Shown: positions 1 to 7,624, counted from the stretch's first letter. The stretch: DNA of 63,055 bases from JAVWJP01 sp036638975 (GCA_036638975.1 JAVWJP010000011.1:1-63055); one strand, 5' to 3'. Notes: generated by a model not told the origin, from the sequence alone. Made by a program: numbers and translations.

Positions 1-40
1 GCCGAACTCCGGCTCTGTTCAAATCCTCTACCCGAAGCCA

Positions 41-78
41 AAAAAGGAATTACAGACGAACGTCTGTAATTCCTTTTT
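41..78 (-). terminator. Intrinsic terminator of the tRNA operon
   Basis: A perfect 17-bp inverted repeat (41-57 and 62-78) with a 4-base loop begins with A5 and ends with T5, so it can end transcription in either direction. It lies 1 base beyond the 3' end of tRNA-Pro on the minus strand and most likely ends the tRNA-Gln/tRNA-Pro transcript. Confidence 0.85.
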
Positions 79-79
79 A

Positions 80-155
80 TGGTCGGAGTAGCGGGATTTG
101 AACCCACGGCCTCTTGGTCCCGAACCAAGCACGCTACCATCTGCGCTATACCCCG
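80..155 (-). tRNA. tRNA-Pro (anticodon CGG)
   Basis: Read on the minus strand, the 76-base gene starts CGGGG, as proline tRNAs do. It has a paired anticodon arm CTTGG/CCAAG around the loop TTCGGGA (anticodon CGG), a T loop TTCAAAT flanked by GTGGG/CCCGC, and an acceptor stem closing with CTCCG. The CCA end is encoded at 80-82. It is the second gene of a two-tRNA operon after tRNA-Gln. Confidence 0.95.
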
Positions 156-198
156 TAAAACAAAACTGCTCCGCCATCATTGGAAGAAGCAGTTAAGC

Positions 199-272
199 TG
201 GTTGCCCGACTAGGATTTGAACCCAGACAAACAGAGTCAGAGTCTGTCGTGCTACCATTACACAATCGGGCA
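199..272 (-). tRNA. tRNA-Gln (anticodon CTG)
   Basis: The 74-base minus-strand gene starts TGCCCG and ends CGGGCA plus ACCA, with CCA encoded at 199-201. The anticodon stem ACAGA/TCTGT encloses the loop CTCTGAC, giving anticodon CTG for CAG codons. It lies 43 bases upstream of tRNA-Pro and behind a near-consensus promoter. Confidence 0.93.
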
Positions 273-306
273 TCATGTAATGCCGATTACTTTAAACGGC
301 TTTATT

Positions 307-335
307 ATTATATCTTACAGCGCCCATTGTGTCAA
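307..335 (-). promoter_or_regulatory. Promoter of the tRNA-Gln/tRNA-Pro operon
   Basis: On the minus strand a perfect TTGACA (330-335) is separated by exactly 17 bases from a perfect TATAAT (307-312), about 35 bases before tRNA-Gln. This is a fully consensus housekeeping sigma promoter, as expected for stable RNA. Confidence 0.9.
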
Positions 336-406
336 TACTTTTACCATAGATTTTTTAATATGCTAGGTATTTCATATAATATCATGGCTATTTTTCTGCA
401 ATATCC

Positions 407-435
407 TTGACAACACAATTAATCGGTGATACTCT
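407..435 (+). promoter_or_regulatory. Promoter of the 493 gene
   Basis: TTGACA at 407-412, a 17-base spacer, and TACTCT at 430-435 lie about 55 bases before the start codon at 493. The leader (436-470) contains a short reiterated AAGTAAGT-like stretch of unknown meaning. Confidence 0.65.
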
Positions 436-492
436 GTAAGAAGTAAGTGATAAGTAGTAAGTAACTTACAATTATTTACAGGAGGAATTACC

Positions 493-1476
493 ATGAAAGA
501 GCTTAGCCTGTCACAAAGCTATGCGCTTATAGCCTTAAACGCGCAAGATAGCATAAACATGACAACTTCAAAAAAAGTGGCACTTCGCGCAATAGCCGCC
601 GCCGTGGTGCTGCAATGTTATTTAAACAAGGTTTTAGACGGTCAATGGCAAAAAAAATTTGCATCAGAGCCAGTCTGTGCCGACACCGAGCTTTACGAGG
701 AGCTGGTGCTGCGCCCGCTTTCGCTTTTAAAAATGCCTAAAGGCGCGGGGCTTGCGCAGTGGCTTACAGCGGCGGCTCATATGCCGCAGGCTGTGCTTAA
801 AAAGCTTGAATGCGGCATGAGCGACGCACTTTGCGGAGCAAATGTTTTGGAACAGATACCAAACCTTTTGGGCTGTGATATGTTGTATGTAACGGCGGGG
901 CTTGCAATAAAAGAATATCGTGCCGATGAAAAAACATATATGAAAATAACAGAGGAGCTGCGCGCAAATGTTCTTGAGGACTGCGAGCTTTCTGACGAAG
1001 ATATTTGTATGCTGTGGCTTATGCGCGAAAGCTTTTGCTTTTACGATGTATTCTCAGGCAATGAGCTTGAAAAAGTTAAGCGCCGCATAGTTGAAGCCTG
1101 TCAAAAAAACGGACTGGCACAAGCTCTTTTTTCTGTAAATATCCATAGAGGACCGGAAGCCGCCATAAAAGGCTTTTTGCAGAAGAAAAAGATACTTGCC
1201 AACACGCCAAACGGGCAGGCATTAAACTTTGTCTTTCCTTTTTTAGAGCGTTCGCAATCTGTATTTATAGACGATGAAAAATGGTTTTCAAATGCCGCGG
1301 ACCGCCTTGCTGACGTCACGGCGCGACTTAGCGAAAAAGGGCACAGCTACACTGTTTTGCACGAGGGGCAAATACCGCTTATTAAAATAGACAATATCAT
1401 ATATTCGTGTTACCCATATACAATAAACCAGCGAATACCCATACAGGGTGTGCGCCTTGTGCGCAACCTATGCTAG
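493..1476 (+). CDS. Unknown protein, possibly GPP34-like
   Basis: A 327-residue protein with a strong ribosome site (AGGAGG at 480-485) and a clear promoter, so the gene is real. The N-terminus (LSLSQSYALIALNAQD, then a hydrophobic Ala/Leu-rich helix near residues 28-45) and a later helix-rich stretch near residues 150-205 recall the layout of bacterial GPP34/Vps74-like proteins. That is only a resemblance by eye. No signal peptide or convincing membrane segment is visible. A small MerR-like gene follows after 13 bases, so the two are probably co-transcribed. The function is unknown and the GPP34 idea is weak. Confidence 0.8.
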   Translation: MKELSLSQSYALIALNAQDSINMTTSKKVALRAIAAAVVLQCYLNKVLDGQWQKKFASEPVCADTELYEELVLRPLSLLKMPKGAGLAQWLTAAAHMPQAVLKKLECGMSDALCGANVLEQIPNLLGCDMLYVTAGLAIKEYRADEKTYMKITEELRANVLEDCELSDEDICMLWLMRESFCFYDVFSGNELEKVKRRIVEACQKNGLAQALFSVNIHRGPEAAIKGFLQKKKILANTPNGQALNFVFPFLERSQSVFIDDEKWFSNAADRLADVTARLSEKGHSYTVLHEGQIPLIKIDNIIYSCYPYTINQRIPIQGVRLVRNLC

Positions 1477-1489
1477 GGGGTAGAGCGTT

Positions 1490-1744
1490 GTGTCAAGAAA
1501 ACGTTCGCTCGAAAGCATTATGTCATCGCAGTACGTTTCTATAGGCGAGCTGGCGCGGCTTACAGGCAGCCGCTACAGCACCCTAAAGTTTTACACCGAG
1601 GAGGGTATGCTGCCGTTCATGCAAGAGGACGAGGGGCTTCAGCGCCGCTTCCCGCGAGAGGCTGCAATTGCGCGCATAGACGATATACAATCCCTTAAAG
1701 CACAGGGGAACAGCATAACGGATATAAAAAACATATTATTGTAA
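1490..1744 (+). CDS. Small MerR-like DNA-binding protein
   Basis: An 84-residue protein starting at GTG, with a purine-rich GGGGGT just upstream. An in-frame ATG at 1520 lacks a ribosome site. Residues ~14-75 read as the N-terminal winged helix of the MerR family: YVSIGELARLTG, then TLKFYTEEGML, then an Arg-rich turn and ITDIKNILL. No effector domain follows, so it is either a minimal regulator or an excisionase-like protein. It lies 13 bases after the 493 gene and likely shares its transcript, so control of that operon or of the MATE gene downstream is possible, though nothing in the sequence proves it. Confidence 0.75.
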   Translation: MSRKRSLESIMSSQYVSIGELARLTGSRYSTLKFYTEEGMLPFMQEDEGLQRRFPREAAIARIDDIQSLKAQGNSITDIKNILL

Positions 1745-1756
1745 AAAAAAGCATAT

Positions 1757-1785
1757 TTGAAATTCACCGCTCTTTGTGGTAAACT
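1757..1785 (+). promoter_or_regulatory. Promoter of the MATE gene
   Basis: TTGAAA at 1757-1762, 17 bases, then TAAACT at 1780-1785, about 45 bases before the preferred start codon at 1830. This also argues against a start at 1776, which would lie inside the promoter. Confidence 0.6.
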
Positions 1786-1829
1786 GTATAGAAACATTTA
1801 TATTTAACACAAAGAGAGAAGCGAAAAAC

Positions 1830-3203
1830 ATGGACGAAACTCAAAATAAACTTGGCACACAGCCTGTAGGCAAGCTGCTTTTCAGCCTCGCTGTGCCCGC
1901 TATAGCAGCACAGGTTATCAACGCTTTGTACAACATTGTAGACAGAATGTATATAGGAAGAATACCCGAAACAGGCTCGCTTGCACTGGCGGCTCTGGGG
2001 GTTGCGTTCCCGCTCATTATGATAATATCGGCATTTGCGGCGCTTATTGGTATGGGCGGAGCACCGCGTGCTGCCATAAAGCTTGGCGAGGGCGACCACG
2101 AAGGGGCAGAAAAAATACTGGGTAACTCCTTTGTGGCTCTTGTTGGAATATCGGTTTTACTTACAATAATTTTTGCTGTTACAAAGGTTCCGCTTTTAAC
2201 GGCATTCGGCGCAACAGAAAACACGCTGGGATATGCAGACCGGTATTTTTCTATATACCTTATAGGTACAATAGCCGTGCAAATAGCGTTGGGGCTTAAT
2301 ATGTTTATCTCGACACAGGGCTTTGCAAAAACAAGTATGTACACTGTTTTAATCGGTGCAGTCGCAAACATTATTTTAGACCCTATTTTAATATTCGGCT
2401 TCAAAATGGGCGTTGAAGGTGCGGCACTCGCCACCATAATTTCTCAGTTTATCTCTGCTATATGGGTACTACTGTTTTTATTCGGCAAAAAGACTGGGCT
2501 TAAAATACGTCCAAAAAACTTTAAGCTTCAAAAGAATATTATACTTCCGGTTTTGGCGCTCGGCATTTCCCCTTTTATAATGCAATCCACCGAAAGCCTT
2601 GTGCAGATAACCCTTAACTCCGGCCTTAAAGCCTACGGCGGGGCGCAAGCCGACCAGCTTGTGGGTGCAATGTCAATTATAATGAGCTCTATGCAGTTTG
2701 TTCTTATGCCGCTTATGGGGCTTACACAAGGCGCACAGCCCATTATGAGCTACAACTACGGCTCGGGTAACCTCTTGCGCGTTAAAAAGACTTTTTTCTT
2801 ACTTCTTGGCTCTGCACTCACCTTTTCGGTGAGTCTGTGGGCGGTATGTTTGTTTGCCCCGCAAATTTTGGTAAAAATTTTTACAAGCGACCCCGCTCTT
2901 TTAGAGCTTGGTGTCTACGGAATGAAGATATTTATGGCGGGAATTTTACTTATGGGGGCGCAGCTTGCCTGCCAGCAAACCTTTATAGCACTGGGTCAGG
3001 CAAAAATATCTATGTTCTTAGCCTTACTGCGTAAAATAATTTTGCTTATACCATTGGCACTTTTACTGCCGCATATATTTGGCTGGAAGGGTATTCTTTA
3101 CGCCGAGCCTGTTGCAGATATCTTAGCTGTGCTTGTCACTATTACAGTATTTTTCTCATTTGCACGCAAGCTTTTTGCAGGGGCAGAAAAAGCAAATATA
3201 TAG
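1830..3203 (+). CDS. MATE family efflux transporter
   Basis: A 457-residue polytopic membrane protein of normal MATE length (multidrug and toxin extrusion, cation-driven antiport). The N-terminal half opens with GKLLFSLAVPAIAAQVINALYN, the usual first MATE helix, followed by VDRMYIG. The second half repeats the fold, with MPLMGLTQGAQPIMSYNYG, typical of the NorM/DinF-type superfamily. I chose the ATG at 1830 because AGAGAGAA precedes it and the upstream ATG at 1776 overlaps the promoter. Substrate cannot be told. A second MATE gene lies at 38024-39391. Confidence 0.93.
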   Translation: MDETQNKLGTQPVGKLLFSLAVPAIAAQVINALYNIVDRMYIGRIPETGSLALAALGVAFPLIMIISAFAALIGMGGAPRAAIKLGEGDHEGAEKILGNSFVALVGISVLLTIIFAVTKVPLLTAFGATENTLGYADRYFSIYLIGTIAVQIALGLNMFISTQGFAKTSMYTVLIGAVANIILDPILIFGFKMGVEGAALATIISQFISAIWVLLFLFGKKTGLKIRPKNFKLQKNIILPVLALGISPFIMQSTESLVQITLNSGLKAYGGAQADQLVGAMSIIMSSMQFVLMPLMGLTQGAQPIMSYNYGSGNLLRVKKTFFLLLGSALTFSVSLWAVCLFAPQILVKIFTSDPALLELGVYGMKIFMAGILLMGAQLACQQTFIALGQAKISMFLALLRKIILLIPLALLLPHIFGWKGILYAEPVADILAVLVTITVFFSFARKLFAGAEKANI

Positions 3204-3205
3204 GC

Positions 3206-3234
3206 TTGCAACAAGCCGACAAAAGCGCTATAAT
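3206..3234 (+). promoter_or_regulatory. Promoter of the trkA-like pair
   Basis: TTGCAA at 3206-3211, 17 bases, and a perfect TATAAT at 3229-3234, 34 bases before the start codon at 3269. Confidence 0.75.
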
Positions 3235-3268
3235 GTAGAAACTGTAATTATGAAAGGCGGCGCGGCAC

Positions 3269-3889
3269 ATGAATGTTTTGGTTATAGGGTGCGGCAAGGT
3301 AGGCTCTAAGCTTGCCACAGTACTTGATAAAATGGGGCATGATGTTTGCATTGTGGACCGTGACAACGAGAATTTTGAGCTTTTAGACCATAATTTTTCC
3401 GGTTACACGGTAGCAGGTGTGCCCATAGACCAGGATACCCTAAGGCGTGCAGGCATAGATGGAAGCGACGCGGTTGTAGCCGTGACGCAGGACGACAATG
3501 TAAACATAATGGTATCACAGCTTGCTCAAGAGGTTTTTCACATAAAAATAGTACTTACACGCATCTACGACCCGCAGCGCGAAAACGTTTTTTCTCACTT
3601 TAACCTCAAAACGGTGTGCCCGACAAACCTTACGGTAGATGCTGTTTGTGCAGCGCTTGAGGGTGCTACAGAGGTTACACAAATGACCTTTGGCAGAACA
3701 GGTGTTTTTTATGCAACAGTGCCGCTTCCCGCAGAGCTGCTTGGTAAAACCATAGCAGAGGTTGTGCCGGAGCAAGGCGCTATGCTGTTTGGAATACAAA
3801 AAAGCGATAACCGTATGGTACTCGCAATAAATAAAAACGAAGGGCTGGAGGCTGGCGACGAGCTGGTGTTCGCAAAGCTTGCAGATTAG
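3269..3889 (+). CDS. trkA: TrkA/RCK-type potassium uptake regulator, first copy
   Basis: A 206-residue cytoplasmic RCK protein. Residues 1-32 form a Rossmann nucleotide-binding start (GCGKVG at 7-12, then VDRD ending strand 2). The N-terminal RCK_N domain is followed by an RCK_C half from about residue 140 (PLPAELLGKTIAEV). Such proteins bind NAD(H) or ATP/ADP and gate Trk/Ktr potassium channels at the inner membrane. No TrkH or KtrB membrane subunit is in the window. The ribosome site is AAAGGCGG. It is followed 12 bases later by a second RCK gene. Confidence 0.9.
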   Translation: MNVLVIGCGKVGSKLATVLDKMGHDVCIVDRDNENFELLDHNFSGYTVAGVPIDQDTLRRAGIDGSDAVVAVTQDDNVNIMVSQLAQEVFHIKIVLTRIYDPQRENVFSHFNLKTVCPTNLTVDAVCAALEGATEVTQMTFGRTGVFYATVPLPAELLGKTIAEVVPEQGAMLFGIQKSDNRMVLAINKNEGLEAGDELVFAKLAD

Positions 3890-3901
3890 AGGTGCGGTAC
3901 A

Positions 3902-4561
3902 ATGACTGTCATAGTTATAGGCGGCGGCAAGGTTGGGTTTTATCTTGCGCAAACACTTATGGAGCATGGGCATAAGCCGCGCATTATAGAGCAGAAGAAA
4001 GAAACCTGTGCACGCATAGCAAACGAGCTTGACATACCCATAATATGCGGTGACGGCAGTACAATCGAGTCACTTAAAAACGCAGGTATAGAAGAAGCAG
4101 AGGCGGTTTTAAGTGTAACCGGCAAGGACGAAAATAACCTTATTGCCTGTCAGCTTGCAAAAAAAGAGTTTAACGTCAAGCGCACGGTAGCGCGCGTAAA
4201 CAACCCTAAGAATATGTCTATTATGAAGCAACTGGGTGTAGATATTCCTATCAGCAGTACCGATAACATTGCGCGGCTTTTAGAGCGCGAGGTCGATTCT
4301 GCCGCGATAAAACAGGTTATTTCACTTAACCGCGGCGAGTCCTCAATAAGTGAAGTGCGTATTCCGCAAAATTACAAGCTGGACGGTGTAAAATTAAGCG
4401 AGCTGCATATGCCGGAAGAAAGCATTATAGTTTCAATATCACGCGGTGACGACATAATAATACCGCGCGGCAGTGCGCAAATATTCAGCGGTGACAAAGT
4501 TCTTGTAGTTTGCCACAACAAAATGATTCACGATTTGGGCAGAGTACTTAGTCTGGAATAA
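3902..4561 (+). CDS. trkA: TrkA/RCK-type potassium uptake regulator, second copy
   Basis: A 219-residue paralogue of the preceding gene with the same layout: GGGKVG at 7-12, acidic end of strand 2 (IIEQK), RCK_N to about residue 125, RCK_C from about 140 (VRIPQNYKLDGVKLSELHM). GAGGTG is the ribosome site. Classical Trk systems of Proteobacteria have one long TrkA with two RCK tandems, and Bacillus KtrA/KtrC are single-domain. Two separate single-RCK proteins in one operon could form a hetero-assembly. The membrane partner must be encoded elsewhere. A good terminator follows. Confidence 0.9.
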   Translation: MTVIVIGGGKVGFYLAQTLMEHGHKPRIIEQKKETCARIANELDIPIICGDGSTIESLKNAGIEEAEAVLSVTGKDENNLIACQLAKKEFNVKRTVARVNNPKNMSIMKQLGVDIPISSTDNIARLLEREVDSAAIKQVISLNRGESSISEVRIPQNYKLDGVKLSELHMPEESIIVSISRGDDIIIPRGSAQIFSGDKVLVVCHNKMIHDLGRVLSLE

Positions 4562-4579
4562 AAAAACTGAAATAACACA

Positions 4580-4619
4580 ACAAAGGAGCTGTATTTAACA
4601 CAGTTCCTTTGTTTTTTTG
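4580..4619 (+). terminator. Terminator after the trkA-like pair
   Basis: A 13-bp stem (4580-4592 with 4600-4612, one wobble pair) and a 7-base loop are followed by a T-rich run. Confidence 0.8.
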
Positions 4620-4658
4620 CACATTTTTTTGTTTTTGGCATAAGCTGTAATATATAAC

Positions 4659-5129
4659 TTAAAGGCGCACCAAAACCGGCGCTATACCCGCTTTTGTTAT
4701 ATCTAAAATAGCATAGCTCGTGTCGCCCATTCCCGAGCAGCTTCCGGGGTTTATCACATAAATACCGTCATCGTACTCGCTCTTTGCAATATGAGTATGT
4801 CCGTAAAGAACAATATCGGCGTGTCGGCTCTGTGCCGCAACAATAAGCTCTTTAGTTCCGTATTTGACGTTATAAATATGCCCGTGTGTAAAAAATATTT
4901 TTTTACCGTCCTCTTTAAGCACGCCCAAGGTTGGTGCAAACGAGTAAAAGTCGCAATTGCCGCAGACGTGTTCGCTCTTTAAAGTAGGGTAATCGCCCAT
5001 AACAGCTTCAAAGTCACGTTCTCCGTCACCCAAATGTAAAAATAAATCTCCGTCCTCCATGTGCTTTTCTACTATTTTACGCACATTGGCGACATTTCTA
5101 TGTGAATCTGACATTACAATTATTCTCAA
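4659..5129 (-). CDS. YfcE-type metallophosphoesterase
   Basis: A 156-residue calcineurin-like phosphoesterase with all the metal-binding blocks in order: SDSH (residues 7-10), LGDGERD (near 33-39), GNCD (near 57-60), THGH (near 81-84) and GHTH (near 110-113). The length matches the YfcE/MJ0936 group of small phosphodiesterases. The physiological substrate is unknown for most members. Translation appears to start at TTG (5129), preceded by GAGGGG at a good distance; the next ATG would remove the first strand. It converges on the trkA pair and faces away from the unknown 5234 locus. Confidence 0.9.
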   Translation of the reverse strand: MRIIVMSDSHRNVANVRKIVEKHMEDGDLFLHLGDGERDFEAVMGDYPTLKSEHVCGNCDFYSFAPTLGVLKEDGKKIFFTHGHIYNVKYGTKELIVAAQSRHADIVLYGHTHIAKSEYDDGIYVINPGSCSGMGDTSYAILDITKAGIAPVLVRL

Positions 5130-5233
5130 AGAATCTTCCCCTCGCTACAAAGCTTTTCTCTGTATACTTACTAATTTAACATAAAAACAAGCAAAATGGA
5201 ATACAAATTATAAATAAAGTAAGGGGTTTTATT

Positions 5234-5479
5234 ATGAAAAACGATTTGGAGTCACAGGGGCTTTCGCAGTCACAAGTAGAAATGCTGCTTAACGCCGCCT
5301 CGCAAAAGCTGGGCATTGCACCCGACAAGCTTTTAGGGCAGCTTAAAGGCGGAGATTTACCGCAGGGGCTTAATATGAACATGGTAAAAAATATATTATC
5401 AGACCCTCAAAAGCTTGAGGCACTTTTAAACTCCGAAAAAGCAAAAAAGGTTTTGCAAAGCCTTATGAACCGCCGCTGA
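5234..5479 (+). CDS. Small unknown protein, first gene of a three-gene locus
   Basis: An 81-residue, hydrophilic, mostly helical protein (AGTAAGGGG ribosome site). It ends with a basic NRR and contains short amphipathic segments (SQVEMLLNAASQKLGI, MVKNILSDPQKLEALL) resembling the end of the next protein in tone: Met/Leu-rich helices with KLL and LLQSL. It has no signal peptide or membrane segment and I do not recognise the family. It is 15 bases upstream of the repeat-bearing gene and probably in one operon with it and the 6195 gene. Confidence 0.7.
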   Translation: MKNDLESQGLSQSQVEMLLNAASQKLGIAPDKLLGQLKGGDLPQGLNMNMVKNILSDPQKLEALLNSEKAKKVLQSLMNRR

Positions 5480-5494
5480 AGGGAGAAGCTTATA

Positions 5495-6198
5495 ATGGCC
5501 GATTTTTCTGAAATGCTGTCACAGCTGCTTTCGTCCGACGAAGGCAAAAAGCAGGTAAGCAGCGTAATAAATATGCTTTCCCCCGGCAGCGGAAATGTCG
5601 GCGGCGGCAACGCAAATAACAGCGCAAGCACCGGCACAAATAACAGTAATAGCAACAGCAACAATTTTGACATAAANNNNNNNNNNNNNNNNNNNNNNNN
5701 NNNNNNNNNNNNNNNNNNNNNNNNNNNNNNNNNNNNNNNNNNNNNNNNNNNNNNNNNNNNNNNNNNNNNNNNNNNNGCGCAAGCACCGGCACAAATAACA
5801 GTAATAGCAACAGCAACAATTTTGACATAAACGCTTTGCTATCATCACTTGTGGCAAGCGGAAACGGCGCAAGCACCGGCACAAATAACAGTAATAGCAA
5901 CAGCAACAATTTTGACATAAATACGCTGCTTGCCTCTCTCGGCAATAAAGGGGACGGCAGCAGCGCCGCACCTATGCCAAGCCTTGATATTGCAAAGCTT
6001 ATGAGGGTACAGCAGCTGCTTTCGCAAAAGCGCGACGACGGCAGCACTGCTTTGCTTCGCGCGTTAAAGCCACATCTTGGCGATGCTAACCGTAAAAAGG
6101 TTGACGAAGCAGTGCGCTTTATGGAGATATTCTCATTGCTTCCGCTTATAAAAGAATCGGGGCTGTTAGGCTCGCTGTTGGGCGGTGACGAAGCATGA
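5495..6198 (+). CDS. Unknown protein with Asn/Ser-rich 30-residue repeats, interrupted by an assembly gap
   Basis: Starts at ATG 5495 (ribosome site GGGAGAA) and ends at 6198. The 100-N gap puts the two sides in different frames on paper, but the coding frame of the repeats on each side is the same (ASTGTNNSNSNSNNFDIN), so I read one continuous gene. The N-terminus (DFSEMLSQLLSSDEGKKQ) and the C-terminal ~90 residues (MPSLDIAKLMRVQQLL onwards, ending LLGSLLGGDEA) are helical and repeat-free. Three copies of a 55-bp unit are visible, two of them 90 bp apart. The stop at 5830 is only an artefact of the arbitrary gap length. It overlaps the next gene by 4 bases (ATGA). Function unknown. Confidence 0.7.
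5622..5921 (+). repeat. Tandem coding repeat, 90-bp period
   Basis: Copies of a 55-bp block at 5622-5676, 5777-5831 and 5867-5921 appear identical. The last two start 90 bp apart, separated by 35 bp coding NALLSSLVASGNG. It encodes a flexible, low-complexity Asn/Ser/Thr stretch followed by a hydrophobic FDINALLSSL segment. Confidence 0.9.
5677..5776. other. Assembly gap of 100 N
   Basis: Exactly 100 unknown bases, the usual placeholder for a gap of unknown size. It begins directly after one repeat copy and ends directly before another, so the assembler probably broke on the tandem repeat. If the 90-bp period holds, the true missing length is 35 bp plus a multiple of 90 bp. Confidence 0.97.
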
Positions 6199-6620
6199 AC
6201 TGGCACAGCGGGAACGATTACAGCGGCAAGGACATGGCACGTATGCAAAATGAGGCGGCAGAGCGTGTACGAGAAATGCAGGAACGAGCAAAACGCGTTA
6301 TCGGCGAGAGCAAAAACGCGCAGCAGACAGAAGCAAAGCCGCAGGGACGCGAAAAAAGCTTTACCGTCACAACAACAGCAAAGCCTATTATACAAGTGCC
6401 AAAAAGCTATCAAGAAGCGGCTAATGCCTCCGACAACAAGACAGAAAACAACGGAGGCATACTAAGCGGGCTTTTTGGCGGCGACAGCCCCTTAAACGGT
6501 GCTATGAAAGCACTTGGCATTGACAGCGACAAAATGATAATTATAGTTCTTCTGCTTATACTTTTAAACAATCAGGCTGACAAAAAGCTTATTCTTGCAC
6601 TATGCTACATACTTATATAA
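6195..6620 (+). CDS. Unknown protein with C-terminal membrane helix
   Basis: A 141-residue protein translationally coupled to the repeat gene (ATGA overlap). Residues 1-50 are charged and helical, probably coiled coil (MARMQNEAAERVREMQERAKRV). Residues 50-95 are polar, and residues ~118-128 plus the Leu-rich tail (IIIVLLLILL, then LILALCYILI) look like a tail anchor. The segment GGILSGLFGGDSPLNGAMKALG resembles the GLLGSLLGG end of the preceding protein. I recognise no family. The locus may encode a membrane-attached assembly, but its job is unknown. Confidence 0.7.
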   Translation: MNWHSGNDYSGKDMARMQNEAAERVREMQERAKRVIGESKNAQQTEAKPQGREKSFTVTTTAKPIIQVPKSYQEAANASDNKTENNGGILSGLFGGDSPLNGAMKALGIDSDKMIIIVLLLILLNNQADKKLILALCYILI

Positions 6621-6625
6621 GCAAT

Positions 6626-7405
6626 TTAAACAGTATAAAGCTTTATGCCCGCTTCGGCTATAAGCCTTCGCCACTCGTCGCCCAGTGCATTATCTGTAAC
6701 TATAATGTCTATACGGTCTAATTCGCAAAAAAAAGCCGGACGAACAACGTCAAATTTACTTGAATCCGTCACGAGTATTTTTTGCACTGATGACTGTAAA
6801 ATAGCGCGCTTGACAGGCACCTCATAGCTGTTTACACAGGTTACGCCCAGTTGACGGTGAACCCCCGCCGCCGATATAAAAACTTTTTGTGCCCGCACAC
6901 CCTTTATAAAATCTATGCTCTCGGGGCTCTCGAACATTTGCGTGTTTGCGTGGTAAAAGCCGCCTGCAAAAAGCATCTTCACGCCGGGGTTGCGTCTAAG
7001 CTCCATCAAAATATTTACGCCGTAGCATAAAACCGAAAGGCTTTTGTCTGTGGGGAGGTTTGCGGCTATCCGCTCTGTAGTACTTCCCGTGTCTATTATT
7101 ATAATATCGTCCTCGTCAACAAGTGAAGCTGCAAAACGCCCAATATCATCTTTTTGGGCGTTTTTCTTTTTGACTTCTCCCAAAAGATTGTACTCGTCCT
7201 CGTTTTTTACAACTGTATGGGCGGGGTTATAAACAGTTGTACCATATATATTTTCAGCTATATCATTATTCTTTAAAATTTCAAGGTCGCGCCTTATGGT
7301 CATCTCAGAAACATTAAGCATAGATGAAAGCTCTTTTATAGACACAAAACCACGAATTTTAAGTATATCTATAAGCTTATTTATGCGAGTAGTTTTTTTG
7401 TTCAC
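6626..7405 (-). CDS. DeoR-family transcriptional regulator of the nucleoside operon
   Basis: A 259-residue DeoR/GlpR-type repressor. The N-terminal winged helix (ISIKELSSMLNVSEMTIRRDLEIL, residues ~20-45) is followed by the sugar-phosphate-sensing isomerase-like domain (IIIDTGSTTERIAANL near residue 100, ITDNALG near the end). It starts at GTG. It is divergent from the deoC operon, which strongly suggests it represses that operon and responds to deoxyribose phosphates or a related sugar phosphate. It ends 5 bases from the convergent 6195 gene with no visible terminator between. Confidence 0.9.
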   Translation of the reverse strand: MNKKTTRINKLIDILKIRGFVSIKELSSMLNVSEMTIRRDLEILKNNDIAENIYGTTVYNPAHTVVKNEDEYNLLGEVKKKNAQKDDIGRFAASLVDEDDIIIIDTGSTTERIAANLPTDKSLSVLCYGVNILMELRRNPGVKMLFAGGFYHANTQMFESPESIDFIKGVRAQKVFISAAGVHRQLGVTCVNSYEVPVKRAILQSSVQKILVTDSSKFDVVRPAFFCELDRIDIIVTDNALGDEWRRLIAEAGIKLYTV

Positions 7406-7476
7406 CGCCGCCCAATCTCCTTTTATGTGTATTGGCTTAAACCGCCTTATATAAATCGTGTTATCATTTTGTGATT

Positions 7477-7505
7477 ATCATAACATAAAAATGTTAATTT
7501 GTAAA
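7477..7505 (-). promoter_or_regulatory. Promoter of the deoR-type gene
   Basis: On the minus strand TTTACA (7500-7505), 17 bases, then TATGAT (7477-7482). It lies about 70 bases upstream of the GTG start. Confidence 0.6.
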
Positions 7506-7567
7506 TACCAAAATTGTAAATGCCTTAAATAAGGTATATTATAATGTTTGTTACTTTTTATTTGTGA

Positions 7568-7591
7568 AAAAGTGAAAATATTAACACTTTT
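7568..7591. promoter_or_regulatory. Candidate operator of the DeoR-type regulator
   Basis: A 7-bp inverted repeat, AAAAGTG (7568-7574) and CACTTTT (7585-7591), lies immediately upstream of the -35 box of the deoC promoter. Its position fits a control site, but assignment to DeoR rests on location only. A shorter CCTTA-AA-TAAGG repeat lies near 7533-7544. Confidence 0.35.
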
Positions 7592-7595
7592 GTAG

Positions 7596-7624
7596 TTGAC
7601 AATGAATAAATAATATGTTAAAGT
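7596..7624 (+). promoter_or_regulatory. Promoter of the deoC operon
   Basis: TTGACA at 7596-7601, 17 bases, then TAAAGT at 7619-7624, 31 bases before the deoC start. Confidence 0.65.

Noticed and set aside
1..40. Possible 3' end of a third tRNA (TTCAAAT loop and a CCA just before the terminator).
   Set aside because: The bases flanking the supposed T loop (CTCTG and CCTCT) do not pair and no acceptor partner can be seen because the window starts here; a cut or misassembled tRNA is possible but not supported.
1841..2437. 198-residue minus-strand frame inside the MATE gene, and similar long antisense frames in the trkA, metH, hppA and oadB genes.
   Set aside because: They mirror real membrane or enzyme genes in other frames, lack ribosome sites and have no recognisable domains.
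5495..5830. Short form of the repeat gene ending at 5830.
   Set aside because: The stop arises only because the gap was filled with exactly 100 N; the repeat frame shows the gene continues to 6198.
5622..5921. CRISPR-like array because of repeated 55-bp units.
   Set aside because: Units are coding, in frame, with identical spacers and a 90-bp period; no cas genes are present.
5490..6413. Long minus-strand open frame across the repeat gene and gap.
   Set aside because: It depends on reading through 100 unknown bases, is Cys/Leu-rich nonsense typical of an antisense shadow of an Asn/Ser-rich gene, and has no ribosome site.
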